From: Myxococcales bacterium | GTDB lineage: Bacteria > Myxococcota_A > Polyangia > Polyangiales > Polyangiaceae | Direction of reading: 5' to 3' | NCBI GenBank assembly: GCA_004193285.1 | Contig: SECP01000029.1 | Span: forward strand, 37,352 to 101,351 | Length of the DNA: 64,000 nt | Part shown: positions 24,998-34,057 of the stretch, one piece after another | How the letters are laid out: every line of letters begins with the position of its first letter | How positions within the stretch are numbered: the first letter of the stretch is position 1 | The notes under the pieces: generated by a model | What the model was told of the DNA's origin: nothing | Database searches by the model: none | The model's input: only the letters and a program-made list of their open reading frames with translations | Position numbers and translations under genes: made by a program

Positions 24998-26977
24998 ATG
25001 CGCCTCGCCATCGTCGCCGCGTCTTCGTACGAAGAAAACGGACAAGTCGCACCGATCCCCAACGCTGAGGTGGATGTCGAGCTCTTTGGGCGCCGACTCG
25101 CCGAGCCGGACGCGGGGTTCATCGTGCACGCGTTCGACGCGCAGCGCGGCCTGCCGGAGGGCATCGAGGAGCTCGCCCGTCAGCAGCCGGGGCGGGCGCG
25201 CTCGCTCATCTTCTACTTTTGGGGATACGCGCTGCTCTCCCAGGAGCGCGGCGCGACCCTGCTGCTCGACGGGCCCAAGTTGTCGAGCTTCACGCTGGCG
25301 CGCCTTCGTCGACTCTTGCACGAAGTCGCTGACGAAGCGCTCGTCGTCGTTGACGCCACGCTCGCGGCGGGCTCGGAAGGCGCGCCGCTCGACGTCGTGC
25401 GCGCCATGGGCGCAGCTCTGAGCGGAGGAGATTCGAATATTTCCAGCCTGATTTCGGTGCGGCCTCCGCAGCGAAGGGTGGAGCAGGGGCCGCCGCCCTT
25501 TACTGGCCTCGTCCAGCTGATCCTGGACGCGCAGACCGGAAGCCCCACTGCGCTGACGCCCGAGACCCTCTTCCGCGCGATGCAAAGCGAAGAGGTGATG
25601 TTCGCCGACATTCCCGCCGCCGGCTGCTTTCTCGCCCGCCAAGACTTCGTGGTCGTGCCAGGCGCCGCGCCCAGCTTGACGCCCCCTCCTGCGCCTTTGC
25701 CCGTAGCGGCCTCGTTCTTTCCGCCTCCGCCGCCGGTGCGCCCCGCGGCGCAGCACGCCTACGACGAGACGGAAGAGGTGACGGCAAAGCGTGCGGTCGC
25801 GCCGCCACCGCCTCCGCCGCCTTTACCGCCGCCCAACACCACCATCGCCGCGGTGGAGCTCGTGCCGGCGCCGCCCTCGGACCCGGTAACGGTGCCACTC
25901 GCCAGCCGGGCGCCTTTTACGCCGCCTTCGGCGCCGGCCATCATCATCACGCCGCCAAGCTCGATGGCCCCGGCCCCCGGCGGCGCGCACGCGCCCGAAG
26001 ACCCCTCGGGCTACCGCTTCTTGCTGAACCATTTCCAGCGCAAAGGGGAGCTAGACGCAGCGTACCGCGCTGCGCTGTGCTTGGAAGCGCTCGGGGAGGC
26101 CGACATCAACGAAAGCCTGCTCGTGAGCCAGCACAAGCCGGACGGCATGCAGGCAGTGCGCGGTACGCTGTCTTACGCGGACTGGAACGAGCGCCTCTCG
26201 AACGGCGCGCGCGAGCCGGAGGTGACCGCTCTCCTTCGCGCGATCGCGAACGCGCTGCCCCGGGTCGGCTTTCAGCACGTGCGAAGGCAGCGGCAAGAGC
26301 GGGAGCTGGGAGACGACCTCCGTCAAGACTTGGAAAAGAGCACGACCACGCTCGCCAAGACCCTGTACTGGTCGTCTCGCTTGCTTTGCGTTCCAGTGTC
26401 GGAGCTTTACGTGCTCCCGGAGCTGCCCGGCTCTCTGGGCTTGACGCCCGGTCCCGAGCGGCCGCTCGTAGCGTGCGCTCGCTCCCTCGGTAGCGGCTTC
26501 AGCCTGCCGGAGCTGGTCTTCCTCTGGTCGCGTGAGCTTGCCTTCGCCCGGCCGGAAGAGACCGCCCTGTGTTATTTCCCCACCGTCGCCGAGCTCACCC
26601 AGCTGCTGCTCGCGGCGCTGGCCGTCGGCGGCAACGCCAGCATGCGCTCGATAGACGGCGACGCCAAGCGGCTGGCCAGCGCGCTGAAGCGCGAGGTGCG
26701 GGGAGCCGCGCTGGACGCCTTGCAAGGCGCGGCGGCCCGCATCGACGCGCGTGACGTCAGCCGCCGCGCCTCGCTCTTCGTGCGCGGCGCCGAGCTCGTC
26801 GCCGGGCGCGTCGGCTTGGCTGCGAGCGGCAGCGTGGAGGCCGCCCTCGCGCTGTCGGCGCGTTTTCCTCGCGGTAGCGCGACCCAGCCCGCGGAGCGCC
26901 GGGCCGACCTGCTCCGCTTTGCGGTGAGCCCCGAGCTGGGCCAATTGAGGGCGGAGCTGGGCGTGGCGGTCGGCTAG
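24998..26977 (+). CDS. Pseudo-caspase protein with Pro-rich linker and myxobacterial C-terminal domain
   Basis: 659 aa from the ATG at 24998 (frame open 10 codons upstream). Residues 1-145 have the caspase-like (C14) layout: MRLAIVAASSYEENG, VDVELFGRRL, then IFYFWGYALL (71-80) where active members have F-Y-F-S-G-H-G, and ALVVVDATLAAG (114-125) where active members have D-A-C-x-S-G. So the catalytic His is Tyr77 and the catalytic Cys is Thr121. Residues about 220-335 are Pro-rich and disordered. Residues about 340-659 match a domain I know from myxobacterial TPR-type proteins; PELVFLWSRELAFARPE (about 505-521) resembles a degenerate M48 HExxH helix (inference). Probably a scaffold or sensor, not a protease. 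Confidence 0.75.
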   Translation: MRLAIVAASSYEENGQVAPIPNAEVDVELFGRRLAEPDAGFIVHAFDAQRGLPEGIEELARQQPGRARSLIFYFWGYALLSQERGATLLLDGPKLSSFTLARLRRLLHEVADEALVVVDATLAAGSEGAPLDVVRAMGAALSGGDSNISSLISVRPPQRRVEQGPPPFTGLVQLILDAQTGSPTALTPETLFRAMQSEEVMFADIPAAGCFLARQDFVVVPGAAPSLTPPPAPLPVAASFFPPPPPVRPAAQHAYDETEEVTAKRAVAPPPPPPPLPPPNTTIAAVELVPAPPSDPVTVPLASRAPFTPPSAPAIIITPPSSMAPAPGGAHAPEDPSGYRFLLNHFQRKGELDAAYRAALCLEALGEADINESLLVSQHKPDGMQAVRGTLSYADWNERLSNGAREPEVTALLRAIANALPRVGFQHVRRQRQERELGDDLRQDLEKSTTTLAKTLYWSSRLLCVPVSELYVLPELPGSLGLTPGPERPLVACARSLGSGFSLPELVFLWSRELAFARPEETALCYFPTVAELTQLLLAALAVGGNASMRSIDGDAKRLASALKREVRGAALDALQGAAARIDARDVSRRASLFVRGAELVAGRVGLAASGSVEAALALSARFPRGSATQPAERRADLLRFAVSPELGQLRAELGVAVG

Positions 26978-26996
26978 CACTAGGCTCTCTGGTTCG

Positions 26997-29666
26997 ATGA
27001 GTCATTCGAACCCTCCGGCAGCGCTCAGCGCAGAAGCGCGGAGACTGCGTGAGGAAGGGGGAGCTTACAACTCACCGTGGCGTCGCTTTGGCCCGTACTT
27101 GTCGGAGCGCCAGTGGGGCACCGTGCGCGAGGACTACAGCGCGTACGGTAACGCCTGGGAGTACTTCCCGCACGACCACTCGCGCAGCCGCGCTTACCGC
27201 TGGGGCGAGGACGGGCTCGCTGGCGTCAGTGACCACCGCCAGCGCCTGTGCTTGAGCCTGGCGCTGTGGAACGAGCGCGACCCCATCTTGAAGGAGCGTT
27301 TGTTCGGCCTCACCAACGCCGAGGGCAACCACGGTGAGGACGTCAAGGAGCAGTACTTCTACCTGGACGCCACGCCGACTCACTCGTACTTGAAGATGCT
27401 CTACAAGTACCCGCAGCGCGAGTTCCCCTACGCCGACCTCGTGCGCGAAAACGGCCGGCGCAGCATGCACGAGCCAGAGCTCGAGCTGCACGAGCTGGGC
27501 GTCTTCGACGGCGGGCGGTACTTCGATGTGTTCGTCGAGTATGCCAAGGCGGGGCCGAACGAAATCCTCTGCCAGATCACCGCCGTCAATCGCGGGCCCG
27601 AGCCGGCCAAGCTGCGGATTTTACCGCAGGCTCTCTTTCGGAACACCTGGTCGTTCGAAGCGGAGCCGGAGCGGCCTATCCTGCACCGAAGCGGCGAAGC
27701 TTCGGTCCAGCTCGAGCACCCCCAGCTCAAGCAGTTCCATCTCTACTTCGAGGGCTCTCCGGAGCTCTTGTTCACGGAAAACGAGACGAACGGGGAGCGG
27801 CTCTGGGGGCTCACCGGCGGCGGCCCGTTCAAGGACGCGTTTCACGAGTACGTGGTGGGGCAGCGCGCTGAAGCTCTCGCCGCGGACGAGCGCGGTACCA
27901 AGGTCGCGGCGCACTACCGGTTCGAGGTTCCGGCCGGCGCCTCCCGCGTCGTGCGCTACCGCTTGTGCCAGAGCGAGAACGCGGCTCCCTTCGCCGACTT
28001 CTCGTCCATTTTCGAGAAGCGTATCGTCGAAGCAGACGAGTTTTACGCGGAGCTGCAGGCGGACCTGAGCGATCCGGACTCGCGACTCGTGCAGCGCCAG
28101 GCCCTCGCCGGCATGATCTGGTCCAAGCAATACTTCGGCTACGACGTGCGCCGCTGGCTACTGGGCGATGAGGGCCAGCCGTCGCCGCCAGAGTCGCGAA
28201 AATACGGCCGGAACGCCGACTGGGATCACCTCGTGAACGACGAAGTGATCTCCATGCCAGACAAGTGGGAATACCCTTGGTACGCGGCGTGGGACCTTGC
28301 CTTTCACTGCATCCCCCTCGCAATGGTAGACGCAGAGTTCGCGAAGCAGCAGCTCGTGCTGCTCACGCGTGAGTGGTACATGCACCCCAATGGGCAGCTG
28401 CCTGCCTACGAGTGGGCCTTCGGGGACGTGAACCCTCCCGTTCATGCGTGGGCGGCTTGGCGCGTCTACCAGATGGACCGCAAGCAGTCCGGCACTGGCG
28501 ATATCAAGTTCCTGGAGCGCATCTTCCACAAGCTGATGCTCAACTTCACGTGGTGGGTGAACCGCAAAGACGCCGAGGGGCGCAACGTGTTCCAGGGCGG
28601 CTTTTTGGGTCTCGACAACATCGGCGTGTTCGATCGCAGTAAGCCGCTCCCTACCGGCGGCTTCCTGAACCAGGCGGACGGCACGGCTTGGGTAGCGATG
28701 TATTCGCTGAACTTGATGCGCATCGCGCTCGAGCTCGCGCAGCACAATGACGTGTACGAGGACATCGCCAGCAAGTTCTTCGAGCACTTCCTGCACATCG
28801 CGGAGGCGATGACGAAGGTCGGAGCGGAGGCGCACGGCCTTTGGGACGAAGAGGACAAGTTTTACTACGACGTGTTGTGCGTGCCCGGCGCTTTCTCCGC
28901 ACCCATGCGCATCCGCTCGATGGTGGGGCTCATTCCGCTCTTCGCGGTGGAGGTGCTCGAGCCGAGCTTGCTCGAGCGGCTCCCCGGCTTCGAAGGTCGC
29001 TTGCGCTGGTTCCTCGAGCACCGACCCGATCTCGCCTCCCTGGTTTCACGCTGGCAAGAGACAGCGACCGAGGAGCGGCATCTGCTGTCCTTACTCCGCG
29101 GGCACCGCATGAAGAAGCTGCTCGTGCGGATGCTGGACGAAACCGAGTTTCTCTCTGACTACGGCGTGCGCGCGCTCTCCCGCAAGCACCTGGAGGCGCC
29201 GTTCGAGATGGACGTGCGGGGCGAGCGCTTCAGCGTGAAGTACTTGCCAGCCGAGTCGGAGTCCGGCCTGTTCGGCGGCAACTCCAACTGGCGGGGCCCC
29301 ATCTGGATGCCCGTCAATTACCTCGTCATCGAGAGCCTCCAGAAGTTCCACCACTACTACGGCGAAGACTTCAAGGTGGAGTGCCCGACCGGCTCGGGAA
29401 AGTACCTCACGCTGCTGGAGATCGCGGACGAGCTGTCACGGCGGCTGTGCCGGCTGTTCTTGCGCGACGAGCAGGGGCGCCGCCCGGTGCTGGGCGACAG
29501 CGACTTGCTGCAAAACGACCCCCACTTTCGCGACTACGTGCCGTTCTACGAATACTTCCATGGCGACACCGGTCGAGGCGTGGGCGCTTCGCACCAGACG
29601 GGGTGGACGGGCCTGGTCGCCAAGCTGCTCATGCCGCGTCAGTGCAAGCGTGACAACCAGGCGTAG
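26997..29666 (+). CDS. GH63/MGH1-like alpha-glucosidase
   Basis: 889 aa, no signal peptide, so cytoplasmic. The family is recognisable from the N-terminal YLSERQWGTVREDYSAYG and EDGLAGVSDHRQRLCLSLAL, the central YEWAFGDVNPPVHAWA (about 470) of the (alpha/alpha)6 barrel, and NSNWRGPIWMPVNYLVIESL towards the C-terminus. Bacterial relatives hydrolyse glucosyl or mannosyl-type small glycosides such as glucosylglycerate or mannosylglycerate; which one applies here is not readable. The ATG lies 19 bases after the pseudo-caspase stop. The end overlaps the convergent transporter gene by 28 bases. Confidence 0.88.
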   Translation: MSHSNPPAALSAEARRLREEGGAYNSPWRRFGPYLSERQWGTVREDYSAYGNAWEYFPHDHSRSRAYRWGEDGLAGVSDHRQRLCLSLALWNERDPILKERLFGLTNAEGNHGEDVKEQYFYLDATPTHSYLKMLYKYPQREFPYADLVRENGRRSMHEPELELHELGVFDGGRYFDVFVEYAKAGPNEILCQITAVNRGPEPAKLRILPQALFRNTWSFEAEPERPILHRSGEASVQLEHPQLKQFHLYFEGSPELLFTENETNGERLWGLTGGGPFKDAFHEYVVGQRAEALAADERGTKVAAHYRFEVPAGASRVVRYRLCQSENAAPFADFSSIFEKRIVEADEFYAELQADLSDPDSRLVQRQALAGMIWSKQYFGYDVRRWLLGDEGQPSPPESRKYGRNADWDHLVNDEVISMPDKWEYPWYAAWDLAFHCIPLAMVDAEFAKQQLVLLTREWYMHPNGQLPAYEWAFGDVNPPVHAWAAWRVYQMDRKQSGTGDIKFLERIFHKLMLNFTWWVNRKDAEGRNVFQGGFLGLDNIGVFDRSKPLPTGGFLNQADGTAWVAMYSLNLMRIALELAQHNDVYEDIASKFFEHFLHIAEAMTKVGAEAHGLWDEEDKFYYDVLCVPGAFSAPMRIRSMVGLIPLFAVEVLEPSLLERLPGFEGRLRWFLEHRPDLASLVSRWQETATEERHLLSLLRGHRMKKLLVRMLDETEFLSDYGVRALSRKHLEAPFEMDVRGERFSVKYLPAESESGLFGGNSNWRGPIWMPVNYLVIESLQKFHHYYGEDFKVECPTGSGKYLTLLEIADELSRRLCRLFLRDEQGRRPVLGDSDLLQNDPHFRDYVPFYEYFHGDTGRGVGASHQTGWTGLVAKLLMPRQCKRDNQA

Positions 29667-30595
29667 CCGGGCAACACCAGCGCCAAGAACACGACCGTGC
29701 TGACGACGAACACCGAGCTAGTCAGCTCCGTGTCCAGCTCGAAGAACACGGCGAGGTAGTTCGCGAGGAGCGCGCTCGGCACGAGGCCGTACAAGATCAG
29801 GATGCGCGCGTCGAGCGGGCCGAGGCCGAACGCGAGCGCGAGGCCCGCGTACAAGAGCGGGTAGAGCGTCGAGCGGTAAGCGAACGAGGCGAGGTTCTCC
29901 CGCCAATAGCGGCTCAGCTGCGCGCCGCGGAACAGCAGTCCCACCGCGAGCCCGGAGCACGCCGTTCCTACGTAAATGAGCGGGCGAATCACGCTGCTGA
30001 TCACGGCCGGGCGCGGCACCCCGAGCAGATTCAGGGCCAAGCCGCAGCTCAGGGTGGTGAGCGGTAAGAACACGCGCGGGTCTCGCACGTTGTCGAACAA
30101 CACTTGCCGTACCGAGCGCCCGGCAGCGGCGCCATGCTTGGAGTACATGCGCGCGATCGGGAAGCAGAACAGCAGAAGGTACGGCGCGTTCAGCGCCTGC
30201 GAATACGTCGCCTGCGCCAAGCCGGACTCGCCGAACAGAACCAGGGCCACGAAGCCGAGCAAGGTAAAACCATTGTTGCTCTGGCTCATGACGGCGATGA
30301 ACGCGCCCCTTCGCTCTCGCGGGTGCTCGAGCCAGACGCTGACGAGCCAGGCCACGCCGGCAGATAGCAGCCAACCGGAAGTGGCGAGCAGGGGCATCAC
30401 TGCGGAGGTGCGATCGATGCGCGCGATCCAGATCGAGCAAACGGTGATGAAGGTTTGCGCGCCGTAGAACGCAAAATTGAACAGCTTGCGCGAGGCGGAG
30501 ACGGGCGCGCCCACGCGGCCCCAAAGCGCACCGAGCGCCACGGGCCCGAGAACCCAGCCCACCACCGTGAGGTAGGGGAGAAACAGCTGGCTCAT
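29639..30595 (-). CDS. AEC-family (auxin efflux carrier-like) transporter
   Basis: 318 aa polytopic membrane protein with about ten hydrophobic segments in two repeats. Typical features: the N-terminal VVGWVLGPVALGALWGRVG, the first-half SQSNNGFTLLGFVALVLFGE, and the second-half VSSVIRPLIYVGTACSGLAVGLL-like stretch with conserved Pro and Gly positions (about 205-235). Members carry organic anions such as malate, or auxin-like compounds. It is convergent with and overlaps the glucosidase gene; no metabolic partner is adjacent. Confidence 0.82.
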   Translation of the reverse strand: MSQLFLPYLTVVGWVLGPVALGALWGRVGAPVSASRKLFNFAFYGAQTFITVCSIWIARIDRTSAVMPLLATSGWLLSAGVAWLVSVWLEHPRERRGAFIAVMSQSNNGFTLLGFVALVLFGESGLAQATYSQALNAPYLLLFCFPIARMYSKHGAAAGRSVRQVLFDNVRDPRVFLPLTTLSCGLALNLLGVPRPAVISSVIRPLIYVGTACSGLAVGLLFRGAQLSRYWRENLASFAYRSTLYPLLYAGLALAFGLGPLDARILILYGLVPSALLANYLAVFFELDTELTSSVFVVSTVVFLALVLPGYAWLSRLH

Positions 30596-30661
30596 GCGCG
30601 GCAGGGCTCATACCACTAACGAGGCGCGCCAAACGGGCGGACTTTCGCTACGCTGCGTGCC

Positions 30662-31150
30662 ATGGCTTCCGCACGTTGGCTGCGCTGGGCGGCGCTCGGG
30701 CTCGCGGTCGCGGCCGTCATCGGGACCTGGCTCTACCCGACGGACGAAAAGCGCGTCAAAGCGGCGGCAGAAGCGCTCGTCAGCGCCGCCAATCACAGCC
30801 CATCTGCGCTCTCGGCGGCGCTGGACGAGCATGCGCTTCCGGGCGTTCGCATCCGCATCACCGAGCTGTCCGAAGCCTTCGAAGGCAAGCTCGCCATCGT
30901 CTCTGCGCTCACCCAAGCCGAGACCATGGGTCAGAAGCTCCACTTCCGCGTCGAGTCCCTCGAGGTCGCGGTCGAGGGCAACCGGGCCCGGCTCACCGCA
31001 GATCTCCTCACCATGCTCCAGCCCGAGCTCCCCGAGCTCCGTCGCCCCCGCCACGCTACCGCCCTCTTCGAAAAGCGCTCCGGCACCTTCCGCCTCGCCT
31101 CCGCCGAAATCGGCCCCGAGCGCCTCGATCAACCCGAAGCGCGCCCCTAA
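30662..31150 (+). CDS. Membrane-anchored protein of unknown function
   Basis: 162 aa. An N-terminal hydrophobic segment (about 8-25, WAALGLAVAAVIGTWLY) is followed by a small alpha+beta domain: KRVKAAAEALVSAANHSP, GVRIRITELSEAF, then paired strands KLHFRVESLEVAVEGN, ARLTADLLTML and GTFRLASAEIG. That helix-then-curved-sheet order resembles NTF2-like folds (weak inference). It ends 36 bases before the first tandem-repeat array, so its transcript may run into the repeats. Confidence 0.7.
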   Translation: MASARWLRWAALGLAVAAVIGTWLYPTDEKRVKAAAEALVSAANHSPSALSAALDEHALPGVRIRITELSEAFEGKLAIVSALTQAETMGQKLHFRVESLEVAVEGNRARLTADLLTMLQPELPELRRPRHATALFEKRSGTFRLASAEIGPERLDQPEARP

Positions 31151-31186
31151 CCCCCGCACCGCCCCGCCGCCAGCGCCGCAGCGCAA

Positions 31187-31412
31187 CAGTGCCGAATCAA
31201 GTCGCCGTGCCGCGCCGCGGCGAACAGTGCCGGATTAAGTCGCCGTGCCGCGCCGCCGCGAACATTGCCGATCAAGTCGCCGTGCCGCGCCGCCGCGAAC
31301 ATTGCCGATCAAGTCGCCGTGCCGCGCCGCTGCGAACAGTGCCGAATCAAGTCGCCGTGCCGCGCCGCCGCGAACAGTGCCGAATCAAGTCGCCGTGCCG
31401 CGCCGCCGCGAA
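31187..31412. repeat. Tandem array 1: six units of 37-38 bp
   Basis: Units start at 31187, 31225, 31263, 31300, 31337 and 31375. Each has the form CAGTGCCGAATCAAG then TCGCCGTGCCGCGCCG then a GC-rich CCGCGAA end. Units 1, 5 and 6 carry TGCCGAATCAAG; unit 2 has TGCCGGATTAAG; units 3 and 4 have TGCCGATCAAG, one base shorter. There are no unique spacers. The reverse complement of the core, CTTGATTCGGCA, also occurs within the larger array to the right, so the two arrays are related and oppositely oriented. Confidence 0.95.
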
Positions 31413-31442
31413 TTCGAGATTCGGTAGGGGAGGCCTGGTTAC

Positions 31443-31464
31443 GGGCAGCCCAGCGGGTCTGCCC
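31443..31464. other. Hairpin in the spacer between the two arrays
   Basis: GGGCAG pairs with CTGCCC, and inside it CCC pairs with GGG around an AGC loop with one unpaired T. It lies in the 78-base spacer separating the oppositely oriented arrays. It could be the terminator of the gene at 30662-31150 or the centre of the repeat structure; no T-run follows directly. Confidence 0.45.
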
Positions 31465-31490
31465 ACCAGCTCCTTACGTCGCGCCGTTTT

Positions 31491-32668
31491 TGCGGATCTT
31501 GAAACGGCAGAGATCGGCTCCGTACGGCGGCGCGCGTTGCGGATCTTGAAACGGCAGAGATCGGCTCCGTACAGGGCGCGCGTTGCGGATCTTGATTCGG
31601 CAGAGATCGGCGCCGTGCGGGGCGCGCGTTGCGGATCTTGAAACGGCAGAGATCGGCTCCGTACGGGGCGCGCATTGCGGATCTTGAAACGGCAGAGATC
31701 GGCTCCGTGCGTGGCGCGCGTTGCGGATCTTGAAACGGCAGAGATCGGCTCCGCACGTGGCGCGCGTTGCGGATCTTGAAACGGCGGAGGCCGGCTCCGT
31801 ACGAGGCGCGCCTTACGGATCTTGAAACGGCAGAGATCGGCTCCGTCCGAGGCGCGCGTTGCGGATCTTGAAACGGCAGAGATCGGCTTCGTACGGGGCG
31901 CGCCTTACGGATCTTGAAACGGCAGAGATCGGCTCCGTCCGAGGCGCGCGTTGCGGATCTTGAAACGGCAGAGATCGGCTCCGTACAGGGCGCGCGTTGC
32001 GGATCTTGATTCGGCAGAGATCGGCTCCGTGCGGGGCGCGCGTTGCGGATCTTGAAACGGCAGAGATCGGCTCCGCACGGGCGCGCGTTGCGGATCTTGA
32101 AACGGCAGAGATCGGCTCCGCACGGGGGCGCGCGTTGCGGACCTTGAAACGGCAGAGATCGGCTCCGCACGGGGGCGCGCGTTGCGGATCTTGAAACGGC
32201 AGAGATCGGCTCCACACGGGGCGCGCGTTGCGGACCTTGAAGCGGCAGAGATCGGCTCCGCACGGGGCGCGCTTTGCGGATCTTGAAACGGCAGAGATCG
32301 GCTTCGTACGGGGCGCGCTTTGCGGATCTTGATTCGGCAGAGATCGGCTCCGTACGGGGGCGCGCTTACGGATCTTGATTCGGCAGAGATCGGCTCCGTG
32401 CGAGCGCGCGTTGCGGATCTTGAAACGGCAGAGATCGGCTCCGCACGGGGGCGCGCTTACGGATCTTGATTCGGCAGAGATCGGCTCCGTGCGAGCGCGC
32501 GTTGCGGATCTTGAAACGGCAGAGATCGGCTTCGTACGGGGCGCGCCTTACGGATCTTGATTCGGCAGAGATCGGCTCCGTGCGGGGCGCGCCTTGCGGA
32601 TCTTGAAACGGCAGAGATCGGCTCCGTACGGCGGCGCGCGTTGCGGATCTTGAACGGCGGAGGTCGGT
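31491..32668. repeat. Tandem array 2: 26 units of about 46 bp
   Basis: The core GATCTTGAAACGGCAGAGAT recurs from 31495 to 32646 at 45-47 base steps (starts 31495, 31542, 31588, 31634, 31680, 31726, 31772, and so on, 26 in total). Most units end GGCTCCGTACGGGGCGCGCG or a near variant. GATCT and AGATC in each unit can pair as a 5-base stem. Six units (31588, 32002, 32325, 32371, 32462, 32553) carry CTTGATTCGGCA in place of CTTGAAACGGCA. The copies at 31772 and 32646 are degenerate. The array fills the gap between two convergent gene ends and stops about 15 bases before the aldehyde dehydrogenase stop codon. Confidence 0.97.
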
Positions 32669-32683
32669 GGCGGGCGGGGGGCG

Positions 32684-34057
32684 TTAGGCGCGGCGGATGT
32701 GCCAGGCTTTGGGCTGGAGGAAGGCTTGGATGCCGAGGGTCGAGAGGGTGGAGCCGATGCCGGAGTGCTTGCGGCCGGTCCACGGCAAGCGCGGGCTCAC
32801 GCGGTCGCAGCAGTTCACGTACGCGCTGCCGACCGGGAGCTCCTCGAGGATTTGCGCGGCCCGCGCTTCGTTCGTCGTGTACACGGCGGCGGTGAGGCCG
32901 TACTCGGTGTCGGCCATGGCGGCGAGCGCGGCCTGGTCCCCCGGCACGCTGGCGATGCCGATGATGGGGCCAAAGCTTTCTTCCTTCATCACGCGCATGC
33001 CAGGCTTTGCGTCCGCGACGACGGTTGGCTCGAAGTAGTAGCCGGGCCTATCGACGCGCCTTCCACCCGTGAGGACGCGCGCGCCTTGCTTTTCCGCGTC
33101 AGCGACTTGATCGGCGAGCGCTTGTAGCGCCGCCTCACCGCGGCACAGCGGGCCCAGGTAGGTGCCCTCCTCCGCCGGGCTACCGAGCTTCAGCTTCTTC
33201 ACCTCGGCGACGAACGCGTCCAAAAATTCGGGGTAGATGCGCTCGTGCACGTAGATGCGCTCGACCGCGCAGCAGCTTTGCCCCGCGTTGTAGAACGCGC
33301 CGTCCGCAACCGCGGCCGCAGCGGCGGCGACGTCCACTTCGTCCGTGACGTAGGCGGGATCTTTGCCGCCGAGCTCGAGCTGCAGCCGAATCATGCGCGG
33401 AGCGACGGCCTCCGCTATTTTGCGACCGGTCGCGTAAGAGCCAGTGAAGAAAACGCCGTCCACGTCCAGCTGGACCAGCGCGGCCCCGAGCTCACGGCCG
33501 CCGATGACGGCTTGAAACACGTCCTTCGGCACGCCCGCTTCGTGCAGAAGCCGAGCAATCGCTAGACCGGTGAGGCTGCTGAGCTCGCTCGGCTTGTACA
33601 ATACGGCGTTGCCGGTGAGCAGCGCCGGTACGAACACGTTGGAGCCGACGAAGTACGGATAGTTCCAAGCCGACACGTTGGCCACGACCCCAAGCGGCTC
33701 GAACGCAATGCGCTCTTCCAGGCTGTCGGTCGCGGCGCCGAGCACGCCCCGAGGGGTGAGCTCGGCCTCGAAGTGCTCCAGGAAGAAATCGAGCCGCGGT
33801 AACAGCCCGTTCAGCTCATTGTGCGACTGCGCGATCGGCTTGCCGACCTCGAGCGTGAGCGTCTGCGCCAGCTGCTCTTTGCGCTCGACGACGAGCGCGC
33901 GGAACTTTGCCAGGATGGCTTTACGCTCGCTCGGCGACCGTTTGGCCCAGCTCTTCTGCGCAAGCCGGGCTGCGGCCAAGAGCGTTGGCAGCTCGCTGAC
34001 GGCCGTCTCCGTGAGGGTGTCGACGACTTCGCCGCTGGCAGGATTGATGACTTTCAT
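32684..34057 (-). CDS. Aldehyde dehydrogenase family protein
   Basis: 457 aa NAD(P)-dependent aldehyde dehydrogenase. Visible features are the Rossmann-side VVANVSAWNYPYF and YKPSELS, the FTGSYATGRKIA turn, the general base E228 in LQLELGGKDPAYV, and the catalytic nucleophile C262 in NAGQSCCAVER. The ESFGPIIG stretch near the C-terminus is also typical. The start ATG at 34057 shares ATGA with the stop of the ctaA-like gene; an upstream extension would be a shadow of that gene. The substrate is not readable. The pairing with haem A synthase looks like co-transcription rather than shared function. Confidence 0.92.
   Translation of the reverse strand: MKVINPASGEVVDTLTETAVSELPTLLAAARLAQKSWAKRSPSERKAILAKFRALVVERKEQLAQTLTLEVGKPIAQSHNELNGLLPRLDFFLEHFEAELTPRGVLGAATDSLEERIAFEPLGVVANVSAWNYPYFVGSNVFVPALLTGNAVLYKPSELSSLTGLAIARLLHEAGVPKDVFQAVIGGRELGAALVQLDVDGVFFTGSYATGRKIAEAVAPRMIRLQLELGGKDPAYVTDEVDVAAAAAAVADGAFYNAGQSCCAVERIYVHERIYPEFLDAFVAEVKKLKLGSPAEEGTYLGPLCRGEAALQALADQVADAEKQGARVLTGGRRVDRPGYYFEPTVVADAKPGMRVMKEESFGPIIGIASVPGDQAALAAMADTEYGLTAAVYTTNEARAAQILEELPVGSAYVNCCDRVSPRLPWTGRKHSGIGSTLSTLGIQAFLQPKAWHIRRA

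Noticed and set aside
31439..32263. 274 aa minus-strand reading frame across array 2 (repeat protein)
   Set aside because: It is open only because the unit has few stops on that strand; unit length is not a multiple of three, the 45 and 47 bp steps shift the frame, and there is no start or ribosome site.
31187..32668. CRISPR array
   Set aside because: Whole 37-38 and 46 bp units are conserved, with no unique spacers and no cas genes nearby.
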